DNA from: Hyphomicrobiales bacterium
GTDB taxonomy: Bacteria > Pseudomonadota > Alphaproteobacteria > Rhizobiales > Rhizobiaceae
Reading direction: 5' to 3'
DNA: 53,108 nucleotides
NCBI GenBank assembly: GCA_900466475.1
Contig: UBMI01000016.1
Coordinates: 1 to 53,108 of the forward strand
Shown here: positions 8,611 through 17,002 of the stretch, piece by piece
Position numbering within the stretch: the first letter of the stretch is position 1
How the letters are laid out: the number at the start of each line of letters is the position of its first letter
Translations under genes and position numbers: made by a program
Notes under the pieces: generated by a model
Told to the model about the DNA's origin: nothing
What the model saw: only the letters and a program-made list of their open reading frames with translations
The model's database searches: none

Positions 8611-8702
8611 ATTTAAAGCGTGCCGCGATGCCACGCTTTAAGGCTTTGATTTTGCATGTCGTTATCGCAAAACCGCTGCGCACTTTTGCGCGACATGCTT
8701 TA
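8611..8702. repeat. RIME-like rhizobial intergenic mosaic repeat
   Basis: Two palindromes lie side by side between the RHH and PfpI genes. The first is TTAAAGCGTG (8613-8622) with CACGCTTTAA (8632-8641). The second is a longer imperfect one from GCATGTCG (8654-8661) through GCAAAA and TTTTGC to CGACATGC (8691-8698). The double-palindrome layout and the second palindrome's words match, from memory, the widespread Rhizobium intergenic mosaic element. It occupies nearly the whole gap and is expected to be transcribed as a hairpin. Only one copy is seen in this window. Confidence 0.7.
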
Positions 8703-9296
8703 GGCGGCGTTGGTCTCCAGGACCGTTGCAGCATCAAGCACCGTCATGAATTGGCGCAGCCACGAGGGATGGGCCGGCCAGGCCGGTGCGGTGACGAGAT
8801 TACCATCGGAAACAGCATCAGTGATGGCAATATCGGCATAGGTGCCGCCGGCAAACTCGACTTCCGGGCGGCAGGCGGGATAGGCCGAGCAGGTGCGGCC
8901 CTTGAGCACACCGGCGGCCGCCAGAAGCTGGGCGCCGTGGCAGATGGCAGCGACCGGCTTGTTGGCATCGAAGAAATGCCTGACAGCCTTGATGACTTCG
9001 GGGTTGAGGCGGAGATATTCCGGCGCGCGGCCGCCCGGGATGACGAGCGCATCGTAATCTTCGGCTCGCACGCTTTCGAAGGTGGCGTTCAGCGCAAAAT
9101 TATGACCGCGCTTTTCGGAATAGGTCTGGTCGCCTTCGAAATCATGGATAGCGGTGGCGACCGTCTGGCCGGCTGTCTTGCCGGGGCAGACGGCGTGGAC
9201 CGTGTAGCCGCAGGCAAGCAGTGTCTGGAACGGAACCATCGTTTCGTAATCTTCAGTGAAATCGCCTGTGATCATCAGGATTTTGGACGCTGGCAT
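8700..9296 (-). CDS. DJ-1/PfpI family protein
   Basis: A 198-residue cytosolic protein of the DJ-1/ThiJ/PfpI superfamily (glyoxalase III, deglycase, chaperone or protease-like members). The nucleophile elbow is AAICHGAQLL (Cys119, His120), and the conserved acidic residue lies in VIPGGRAPEYLRLNPE (about E93). The insertion EKRGHNFALNATFESV and the length match the longer bacterial subclass. The start at 9296 (MPASKILMITGDF) follows GAGGAGGAA by 5 nt; an in-frame ATG at 9335 would add 13 unconserved residues. It is co-directional with the aldehyde-oxidation genes upstream (88-bp gap), which fits a role in reactive carbonyl stress, but this is inference. Confidence 0.85.
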   Translation of the reverse strand: MPASKILMITGDFTEDYETMVPFQTLLACGYTVHAVCPGKTAGQTVATAIHDFEGDQTYSEKRGHNFALNATFESVRAEDYDALVIPGGRAPEYLRLNPEVIKAVRHFFDANKPVAAICHGAQLLAAAGVLKGRTCSAYPACRPEVEFAGGTYADIAITDAVSDGNLVTAPAWPAHPSWLRQFMTVLDAATVLETNAA

Positions 9297-9383
9297 TTCT
9301 TCCTCCTCTAAAAACCAACAGATGGACTTTAACAAAGGATCGCGGGCCGCGGGTACTAAGGGAATACTACACCGGGCTCCTGC

Positions 9384-9779
9384 TCAGGTCGTCTCGCGGG
9401 TCATGGCAGCGGGAATGGCGCAGACCTCGCCGCCGCCGAACATGCGCGAGCGCGTGAGGAAGCGTTTCTCGCGGCCATTATCGAGCGAAAACATGCCGCC
9501 GCGCCCGGGTACGACATCGATGATGAGCTGGGTATGCTTCCAGGCCTCGAATTGACTGGCGCTGATATAGACGGGAACGCCGCCGATTTCGCCGAGTTTC
9601 ACATCCTGGTCGCCAACGATGAAATCATCCGTCGGGTAACACATGGGCGATGAGCCGTCGCAGCAGCCGCCGGACTGATGGAAGAGGACATCAGGGTAGT
9701 CCCTTTGAATTTCCTTGATGAGGTCGAGCGCCGCATCGGTTGCGAGTACACGCGGTTCGCCATTGACCATTTGTTCCAT
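9384..9779 (-). CDS. DUF779 domain protein, aldehyde dehydrogenase partner
   Basis: A 131-residue protein of the DUF779 family. It is Cys-rich in a conserved patch (HQSGGCCDGSSPMCYP) and has KLGEIGGVPVYISASQFEAWKHTQLIIDVVPGRGGMFSLDNG. The clustered cysteines suggest metal or cofactor binding. DUF779 genes habitually sit beside acetaldehyde/chloroacetaldehyde dehydrogenases, as here (73 bp downstream of the ALDH gene, same strand). The family function is not established. I choose the ATG at 9779, 4 nt after the perfect GGAGGAGGC; the in-frame ATG at 9794 lies upstream of that site. The same purine block is duplicated just upstream within a hairpin. Confidence 0.88.
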   Translation of the reverse strand: MEQMVNGEPRVLATDAALDLIKEIQRDYPDVLFHQSGGCCDGSSPMCYPTDDFIVGDQDVKLGEIGGVPVYISASQFEAWKHTQLIIDVVPGRGGMFSLDNGREKRFLTRSRMFGGGEVCAIPAAMTRETT

Positions 9780-9783
9780 GATT

Positions 9784-9826
9784 GCCTCCTCCAAGACAAT
9801 GCCTCCTCCCCGTCAAGGGAGGAGGC
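9784..9826 (-). promoter_or_regulatory. intercistronic hairpin with duplicated Shine-Dalgarno block
   Basis: On the minus strand GCCTCCTCCC (9826-9817) pairs perfectly with GGGAGGAGGC (9810-9801) across a 6-nt loop. A second GGAGGAGGC (9792-9784) is the ribosome-binding site of the DUF779 gene. The pyrimidine arm can therefore pair either with the near copy or with the true site, so two alternative structures are possible in the ALDH-DUF779 mRNA. Confidence 0.5.
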
Positions 9827-9852
9827 TCGATGATAGCACAATCGACTGCTTC

Positions 9853-11361
<1,509 letters not shown>

Positions 11362-11466
11362 GTCATCCTCCCTTGATGAACAGGTTCCGGATCGAACCAG
11401 TGGGAGGAAATCTGTGTCGCTTTGGCTCGGTAGAACAGGGCGGCTTGCCAATACCGCACCGCACAG

Positions 11467-11484
11467 TGTCGCAGAGTTGCGACA
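11467..11484 (-). promoter_or_regulatory. candidate activator site upstream of the aldehyde dehydrogenase gene
   Basis: TGTCGCAGAGTTGCGACA is a perfect 7-bp inverted repeat (TGTCGCA / TGCGACA) with a 4-nt centre, about 105 bp upstream of the ALDH start. It lies in the 168-bp gap between the regulator gene and ALDH. Position and symmetry suit the Fis-type helix-turn-helix of the neighbouring AcoR-like protein. I could not find a convincing sigma-54 promoter downstream of it. Confidence 0.5.
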
Positions 11485-11529
11485 GGTTTCGGCGTCACCA
11501 CGAGATTGTGACCGAACCCTTGCTCGATA

Positions 11530-12489
11530 TTAGTGGAGGTCGAGTTTCTTCATCTTCCGGTGCAGTGTTGCACGGCTGATGCCGAGAGCCGCAGCGGCTT
11601 GGGAGACATTGCCGTGGGTGCGGGAAAGTGCCCGCAGCAGCGCCGCTTTCTCGGCCTCGGCCATTTCTTTTTCCTGGGAAACATGGCCTTCATGCAGGGC
11701 GTCGGAGGCGGGAAGGCCGGCAGCGATGCGCACGTCATCCAGTTTGAGTACGAGGCGGGCGGCGCGTGTGGCGCCGAGAACGAGATCATGCCGATCGACG
11801 GCCAGCAAGGCGTTCGCGGAATTGGCGCCGGCCGGCACCATGACGAAGCGTGCACCGGCAAAGGCGGAGCGGAAGAGATTGAGCTCGATGCGCATCGCCG
11901 CATCCCGCACGGCTTGCGAGAGGATGCTCAGCGTCATTTCGTTGACGTCATCGCGGCAGGTGGAGATGTCGAGGGCAGCGGCCAGCAGGCCGCGGTGATC
12001 GCGGATCGGGGCCGTGGTGCAGCTGAGCTTGATGTTGGAGCAGTAAAAATGCTGATCGCGAAAGACAGCGACTGCACGATCATCGGCCAGCGCAGTACCG
12101 ATGCCATTGGTGCCGATGCTGGCTTCCGTCCATACCGAACCGGTCCATAGACCAAGATCATGAAATTCCTTGTCATTGCCGACGGCGCCGCGGCGTTCCA
12201 GCGCAATGCCGTTGCGATCGGTCAGGAGCAGGCAGCATCCGGCCTTGCCGACTGTTGCAAAAAGCCGGTCGAGTTCGTCGCGCGCATCGGCGATCAACTG
12301 ATCCGATTGCTCCCGGGCAACGCTGAATTCTTGTTCGGTAAGACGTAGAGGCGCGCGCTTATCTTCGGGAGCAAGCTGATACATGGTCATGCAGCGGCGC
12401 CAGGAGGCGACGATTGGAGAGCTGGCCGCAGCGGAATTTTGCTGGGCGCACGTATAGACATGTTCCGCATGCGCGGATTGTTCGTGCAT
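11530..12489 (-). CDS. AcoR-like GAF / Fis-HTH transcriptional regulator lacking the AAA+ domain
   Basis: This 319-residue protein has the N-terminal sensor half of AcoR-type activators: SWRRCMTMYQLAPEDK, then a GAF region with TDRNGIALERRG, WTEASIGTNGIGTALADDRAVAVFRDQHF and APIRDHRGLLAAALDIS. It ends in a Fis-type HTH_8 (AALLRALSRTHGNVSQAAAALGISRATLHRKMKKLDLH, about residues 280-319). Full AcoR proteins are about 650 residues and carry a sigma-54-contacting ATPase with a GAFTGA loop and Walker motifs between these parts; none is present here. It probably senses an aldehyde or alcohol and acts on the downstream ALDH-DUF779 genes. Start at 12489 follows GGGAGGAGC. Confidence 0.85.
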   Translation of the reverse strand: MHEQSAHAEHVYTCAQQNSAAASSPIVASWRRCMTMYQLAPEDKRAPLRLTEQEFSVAREQSDQLIADARDELDRLFATVGKAGCCLLLTDRNGIALERRGAVGNDKEFHDLGLWTGSVWTEASIGTNGIGTALADDRAVAVFRDQHFYCSNIKLSCTTAPIRDHRGLLAAALDISTCRDDVNEMTLSILSQAVRDAAMRIELNLFRSAFAGARFVMVPAGANSANALLAVDRHDLVLGATRAARLVLKLDDVRIAAGLPASDALHEGHVSQEKEMAEAEKAALLRALSRTHGNVSQAAAALGISRATLHRKMKKLDLH

Positions 12490-12901
12490 TGAGGCTCCTC
12501 CCACGGAACTTGCGCATACTCTGATGTAAATGCGGCGGCTTTGCAATCAGCGGGCATGACGGCAGATTGCATGGATCGAATTTGCGTTGCCGCGAGTGGC
12601 GCATTTCTGAAACAGTTGTGCCGGGTCAGGTGACCATCATGCTCGCGATAATATGACCGCTCATCCGCTTGCTCGGCCTCGCTTTACGGCATAGCGTCGT
12701 ATTTATTTGGATATAACGATCCGGGATGGCGCCTTCTCACTTTTGCGTGTCCCCATGGGCGACTGCGTAACAAAACACTGCTTGGCTCCGTAGTTCTCTG
12801 CGTGGACAAAAGATCGGCATGGCGGGAATAAAGCCGGCCGATCGTTGTCTACTGAATGAAAGTGCCTGTCGCAGATGCTGTAGACATAGGAGAGCGACGC
12901 G
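12490..12901. other. 412-bp non-coding gap between divergent genes
   Basis: This interval separates the minus-strand AcoR-like regulator from the plus-strand msrB. It should hold both promoters. I see no strong palindrome, no RNA gene and no supported coding sequence; overlapping open frames on the minus strand running into msrB lack coding features. An AT-rich patch around 12699-12716 (TATTTATTTGGATATAA) is the most promoter-like spot. Confidence 0.5.
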
Positions 12902-13390
12902 ATGCTGAACAGACGATTGCTGCTGATCACTGCGGGACTTGGCGCCTTCGCCCTGCGCTTGGGTTTCGGCAGCCAAGCCATGGCTAAGGAAACCTTTGCC
13001 GTTAGCCATACAGACGAAGAGTGGAAGAAGCTGCTGACTGCGGACCAATATTCGGTACTGCGGCAGGAGGGAACGGAATATCCCTTCACAAGCCCGCTGC
13101 TGCACGAGGAGCGCAAGGGCAATTTCGCCTGTGCGGGCTGTGATCAGGAAGCCTTTTCATCGACTATGAAATTCGACAGCGGCACAGGCTGGCCGAGTTT
13201 CTGGGCGCCGCTCAATGACAAGGTCGTCGGCACGACGCGCGATACATCCTTCGGCATGGTGCGCGATGCCGTCCATTGCGGGCGCTGCGGCGGGCATCTT
13301 GGCCACGTCTTTAACGACGGGCCGAAGCCGACCGGCTTGCGCTACTGCTTGAACGGCGTGGCCATGACATTCCACCCGGCTTCTGCCTGA
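12902..13390 (+). CDS. msrB: exported peptide-methionine (R)-S-oxide reductase, MsrB
   Basis: A 162-residue MsrB that reduces methionine-R-sulfoxide in proteins. The N-terminus (MLNRRLLLITAGLGAFALRLGFGSQAMA) is a signal peptide with twin arginines, so the enzyme is periplasmic, possibly Tat-exported. The core has the zinc cysteines C77-x2-C80 (CAGC) and C126-x2-C129 (CGRC), the FDSGTGWPSFW signature, GGHLGHVFNDGP and the catalytic Cys149 in RYCLNG. The resolving electron source is probably periplasmic thioredoxin-like protein. The next gene, 16 bp downstream, encodes exactly such a CcdA-thioredoxin fusion, so the two form a methionine-repair operon. Start supported by context and signal peptide; the upstream GGAGAG is a reasonable ribosome site. 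Confidence 0.95.
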   Translation: MLNRRLLLITAGLGAFALRLGFGSQAMAKETFAVSHTDEEWKKLLTADQYSVLRQEGTEYPFTSPLLHEERKGNFACAGCDQEAFSSTMKFDSGTGWPSFWAPLNDKVVGTTRDTSFGMVRDAVHCGRCGGHLGHVFNDGPKPTGLRYCLNGVAMTFHPASA

Positions 13391-13406
13391 TCGACAGGAC
13401 ACTCTG

Positions 13407-15272
13407 ATGCTTCTCTTCATCCTTGCCTATCTCGGTGGGGTGCTGACGATCGTCAGCCCCTGCATCCTGCCAGTGCTGCCCTTTGTTTTCGCCCGTGCCG
13501 GCCAACCTTTCCTGCGCAGCACGTTGCCGATGCTTTTCGGCATGGCGGCGACATTCGCTGGGGTCGCGACATTGGCGGCCGTCGGCGGCGGATGGGCGGT
13601 GCAGGCCAATGAATATGGTCGCTATGCCGCCATCGCGCTGCTCGCGATTTTCGGCGTTATCCTGCTGTTCCCGGCGCTGTCGGACTATCTGACACGGCCG
13701 CTCGTTTCGCTCGGTGCGCGCCTGTCCCAGTCGGCCGACAAAAACACGCGTGGCGGCGGCTCGGCTGTTGCCACCTCACTGCTGCTCGGTGTTGCGACCG
13801 GTCTGCTCTGGGCGCCCTGCGCCGGACCGGTTCTCGGCCTGATCCTCACGGGTGCGGCGCTTCAAGGCGCAAATGTCGGGACGACTTTGCTGCTGCTTGC
13901 CTATGCGCTTGGTGCCGCGAGCTCGCTGGCATTGGCGCTTCTCATCGGCGGCAAGGTCTATCAGGTGATGAAACAGTCGCTCGGTATCGGCGAATGGCTG
14001 CGACGCGGTGTCGGCGTTGCGGTTCTTGTCGCAGTCGTGGCGATTGCGCTCGGCCTCGATACCGGCTTCCTGACGCAAGCCTCGCTTGCCAGCACCAATG
14101 TTCTTGAACAGGGGCTTGTCGACAATTTCCATCAGCAACAGACAGCCGACGATACCGGCGGCGCCATGAAGTCGGTTGTCATGTCGGCGGGCGGCGGTTC
14201 GATGGCGATGACGGGCAATAGTCAGATGATGATGTCCGGTAATCCGGCCGCGATGAGCGGCGATAGCATGGCGATGGCGATGAAGCCGAAAGGTGCTGGC
14301 GAGCAACTACCGGTAGAAGGACAGATGCCACCGCTCGACGGCGCGGTGCAATGGCTGAATTCAAGCCCGCTGACGACCGAGCAGCTGAAGGGAAAGGTCG
14401 TGCTCGTCGATTTCTGGACCTATTCCTGCATCAACTGCCTGCGCGCGATTCCCTATGTCAAAGCCTGGGCGGAGAAATATAAGGATCAGGGTCTCGTCGT
14501 CATAGGGGTGCATTCGCCCGAATTCGCCTTCGAGAAGAATGTCGACAATGTGACGAAGGCGATCTCTGATCTTGGCATCACCTACCCGGTCGCCGTCGAC
14601 AATGATTATGCGATCTGGCGCGCCTTCGACAACGAATATTGGCCGGCGCATTATTTCATCGATGCGAAAGGGCAGGTCCGCCACCATCATTTCGGCGAGG
14701 GTGATTACGACCAGTCCGAACGGATAATCCAGCAATTGCTGGCCGAAGCCGGCAAGACCGGTGTTTCCAGTGATATCGTGGATGTGAAGGCGACCGGCAC
14801 TGAGGCCGCTTCCGATGCTGCCAATGTGCAATCGCCGGAAACCTATGTCGGCTATCAGCGCTCAGAAAACTTTGTCGACGACAAGGGCACGGTCAACGAT
14901 GCCGCTCATAACTATGTCGCCGCGACGCCTAAGCTCAACGAATGGGGTCTGACCGGCAACTGGACCGTCGGGTCCGAACAGGCAACGTTGAATGCTGCCG
15001 ACGGTACTATCTATTACCGCTTCCATGCCCGCGATCTGCATCTGGTTCTCGGTCCAGGCGCAGATGGCAAGCCGGTGCGCTTCAAGGTGACGGTCGATGG
15101 CAAGGCGCCCGACGATGGTCACGGCGCGGACACGGATGCCGACGGCAATGGCACGGTGACGGGGCAGCGCCTCTATCAGCTGGTGCGCGAAGCCGGGCCG
15201 GTCGGCGACCACACGTTCGAGATCCATTTCCTCGATGCCGGCGTGCAGGCTTTCGCCTTCACTTTCGGCTGA
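13407..15272 (+). CDS. DipZ-type fusion: CcdA electron conductor plus periplasmic thioredoxin
   Basis: This 621-residue protein carries electrons from cytosolic thioredoxin across the inner membrane. Part 1 (residues about 1-235) is CcdA-like, with SPCILPVLP near the N-terminus, WAPCAGPVLGLIL and about six TM segments. Part 2 (about 254-293) is an unusual Met/Ser/Gly-rich linker. Part 3 is a TlpA/redoxin domain with DFWTYSCINCLRAIP (C341-x2-C344), the DipZ-specific CINC. Part 4 (about 480-621) is a beta-rich C-terminal domain (YYRFHARDLHLVLGP) as in mycobacterial DipZ. It lies 16 bp after msrB and is the likely reductant supplier for periplasmic MsrB. It converges with the next gene, overlapping it by 14 bp. 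Confidence 0.92.
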   Translation: MLLFILAYLGGVLTIVSPCILPVLPFVFARAGQPFLRSTLPMLFGMAATFAGVATLAAVGGGWAVQANEYGRYAAIALLAIFGVILLFPALSDYLTRPLVSLGARLSQSADKNTRGGGSAVATSLLLGVATGLLWAPCAGPVLGLILTGAALQGANVGTTLLLLAYALGAASSLALALLIGGKVYQVMKQSLGIGEWLRRGVGVAVLVAVVAIALGLDTGFLTQASLASTNVLEQGLVDNFHQQQTADDTGGAMKSVVMSAGGGSMAMTGNSQMMMSGNPAAMSGDSMAMAMKPKGAGEQLPVEGQMPPLDGAVQWLNSSPLTTEQLKGKVVLVDFWTYSCINCLRAIPYVKAWAEKYKDQGLVVIGVHSPEFAFEKNVDNVTKAISDLGITYPVAVDNDYAIWRAFDNEYWPAHYFIDAKGQVRHHHFGEGDYDQSERIIQQLLAEAGKTGVSSDIVDVKATGTEAASDAANVQSPETYVGYQRSENFVDDKGTVNDAAHNYVAATPKLNEWGLTGNWTVGSEQATLNAADGTIYYRFHARDLHLVLGPGADGKPVRFKVTVDGKAPDDGHGADTDADGNGTVTGQRLYQLVREAGPVGDHTFEIHFLDAGVQAFAFTFG

Positions 15273-16470
15273 GCCAGGCCTCGATGCCATTCGCTGCGGC
15301 CCGGCCCGTTGCGAAACAAGCGGTCAACAGATAGCCACCTGTCGGTGCTTCCCAATCCAGCATCTCTCCGGCCGCAAACGTGCCGGGGAGATGTTTCAAC
15401 ATGTAGGTTTCGTCGACCTCGCTGAAGGCGATGCCGCCTGCAGAGGATATGGCCTCGGCGATGGGGCGTGGGCGCAGCAATGGGATAGCCAGCGACTTGA
15501 TGGAGGCAGCGAGTTTGTGCGGATCGTTGCGATCGGTCTCCGGCATCAGTTCACGCAGAAGTGCCGCCTTCACACCATCGAGGCCGGCACCTTTGCGCAG
15601 GCGATTGGAAAAGCTCATCTTGGCATCCTGCCGGGTCAGATCGCGAGACAGGCGATCTGCGGTGCGGCCCGGGGCAAGGTCGATTATCAGTTTTGCCTTC
15701 CCATGTGACAGCAGGTCATCACGCAAAGCGGCCGAATGCGCATAGATGAGGCTGCCTTCGATACCGTGCTTGCTGATGACGAATTCGCCCGGAAATGTCC
15801 CGGCGCGTGATGTTGCCGTCACGGATTTCAGCGGCTCTCCGGCGAAGCGATCGCAGAAGATCTTGCTCCAGGCGACATCGAAGCCGCAATTGGCCGGTTG
15901 AAACGGTGCGATCGCCACCCCGCGCTCGGAGAGCAATGACACCCAGCCGGCATCGGAGCCGAGGCGCGGATAGCTGGCGCCGCCGAGTGCGAGCAGGGTT
16001 GAATCGCAGGATATGGTCTTGTGGCCGTCAGGCGTTTCGAAAATATGGCCGTCTTCTGTGAACCCGATCCAGCGATGGCGGGTGAAGAAGCTGACGCCGT
16101 TGGCTTCCAGCCGGGCGAGCCAGGCACGCAGCAGCGGCGAGGCTTTCATGACCTCGGGAAAGACGCGGCCGGAGGAGCCGATAAAGGTCTTGGTGCCGAG
16201 GCCGGCCGCCCAGGCGCGGATATCGGCCGGGCTGAAGGCGTCGAGGGCAGCGCGCAGCATGCCGTTGGCATTGCCGAAGCGGTTGGCGAAACGCTCGTAA
16301 TCTTCGGAATGGGTGATGTTGAGGCCGGACTTTCCGGCGAGCAGGAACTTGCGGGCGAAGGTCGGCATCGCATCATAGACATAAACCGTATGGCCGCTTG
16401 CCGACAGCATTTCGGCTGCCGAAAGTCCGGCGGGGCCGCCGCCGATGATCGCGATTTTCTTCTGTTTCAT
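15259..16470 (-). CDS. BaiN/HI0933-like NAD(P)/FAD-dependent oxidoreductase
   Basis: A 403-residue flavoprotein of the HI0933 family (TIGR03862-type subgroup). The dinucleotide-binding motif IAIIGGGPAGLSAAEML is at the N-terminus. The family signature LAGKSGLNITHSE follows, with LALGGASYPRLGSDAGW in the middle and a C-terminal FAD-contact segment GEMLDWEAPTGGYLLTACFATGRAA. Family members have no firmly assigned physiological reaction. Start 16470 (MKQKKIAII) is the conserved beginning; sequence upstream is out of family. The 3' end overlaps dipZ tail to tail by 14 bp, so the two transcripts are antisense there. It is co-directional with, and 38 bp downstream of, the merR-type gene, but a functional link is not evident. 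Confidence 0.88.
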   Translation of the reverse strand: MKQKKIAIIGGGPAGLSAAEMLSASGHTVYVYDAMPTFARKFLLAGKSGLNITHSEDYERFANRFGNANGMLRAALDAFSPADIRAWAAGLGTKTFIGSSGRVFPEVMKASPLLRAWLARLEANGVSFFTRHRWIGFTEDGHIFETPDGHKTISCDSTLLALGGASYPRLGSDAGWVSLLSERGVAIAPFQPANCGFDVAWSKIFCDRFAGEPLKSVTATSRAGTFPGEFVISKHGIEGSLIYAHSAALRDDLLSHGKAKLIIDLAPGRTADRLSRDLTRQDAKMSFSNRLRKGAGLDGVKAALLRELMPETDRNDPHKLAASIKSLAIPLLRPRPIAEAISSAGGIAFSEVDETYMLKHLPGTFAAGEMLDWEAPTGGYLLTACFATGRAAANGIEAWLSRK

Positions 16471-16508
16471 AGCGCCTTCTTGGCGTGGGCAGTCGGCGAG
16501 CGCAAGCC

Positions 16509-16931
16509 TCAGTGATGTTGATGCACGCACTTGCCGTGATCGGCCAGCACCTCGATGACCCGGCATTGATCGACGCGGCCATGGCCACAGCCTTCGACCA
16601 TCTGTTCCAGCTCTGCCTTCAGGGCATTGAGGCTGCGGATGCGCTGTTCGACCTCGATCAAGCGGGCCTTGGCGATGGCATCGGCGGATGCGCAGGACTG
16701 GTGTGGGTCGTCCTGCAGCTGCAGCAATGTGCGGATTGCATCGATCTCGAAGCCGAGTTCGCGGGCATGGCGGATGAAGGCGAGGCGGTTGAGATCCGAT
16801 GGCTCGTAGGAGCGCTGATTGCCCTCGCTGCGGCTCGGCGCAGATAGCAGACCGATGCCCTCATAATAGCGGATCGTCGGCACTTTGACGCCGCTTTGGC
16901 GGGCAGCTTCACCGATGGTGATCTTTTTCAT
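16509..16931 (-). CDS. MerR-family Zn/Cd/Pb-responsive regulator (ZntR/CadR-like)
   Basis: A 140-residue dimeric MerR protein. The N-terminal winged helix-turn-helix is ITIGEAARQSGVKVPTIRYYEGIGLL, followed by the second DNA-contact region NQRSYEPSDLNRLAFIRHARELGF and a dimerisation helix. Metal ligands resemble ZntR: C80 at the start of the dimer helix, then C115, H117 and C123 in the C-terminal loop, with an extra C135 and a His-rich tail. This favours Zn2+/Cd2+/Pb2+ over Cu+. It is divergent from the P-type ATPase gene with a 71-bp shared promoter of MerR type and should activate that gene on metal binding by underwinding the long spacer. Confidence 0.92.
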   Translation of the reverse strand: MKKITIGEAARQSGVKVPTIRYYEGIGLLSAPSRSEGNQRSYEPSDLNRLAFIRHARELGFEIDAIRTLLQLQDDPHQSCASADAIAKARLIEVEQRIRSLNALKAELEQMVEGCGHGRVDQCRVIEVLADHGKCVHQHH

Positions 16932-16941
16932 GATTTTCCTC

Positions 16942-16972
16942 TTGCACCTCTAGTCGCTAGAGGATGTAGGAA
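16942..16972 (+). promoter_or_regulatory. MerR-type promoter/operator of the metal ATPase gene
   Basis: The dyad CCTCTAG (16947-16953) / CTAGAGG (16957-16963) with a 3-nt centre lies between a -35-like TTGCAC (16942-16947) and a -10-like TAGGAA (16967-16972). The 19-bp spacer is longer than the usual 17 and is the hallmark of MerR-controlled promoters. The operator is centred midway between the two divergent start codons. Confidence 0.8.
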
Positions 16973-17002
16973 CGATACTGCCTACAAGCAAGGATCGAAA
17001 TC

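Noticed and set aside
11362..11466. Sigma-54 (-24/-12) promoter before the aldehyde dehydrogenase gene
   Set aside because: The best candidate, TGGCAAG on the minus strand, lacks the GC dinucleotide at the required distance, and the adjacent regulator lacks a sigma-54-interacting domain.
12703..13122. Minus-strand open frames across the msrB upstream region and gene start
   Set aside because: They overlap msrB antisense, lack a ribosome site and have no recognisable features.
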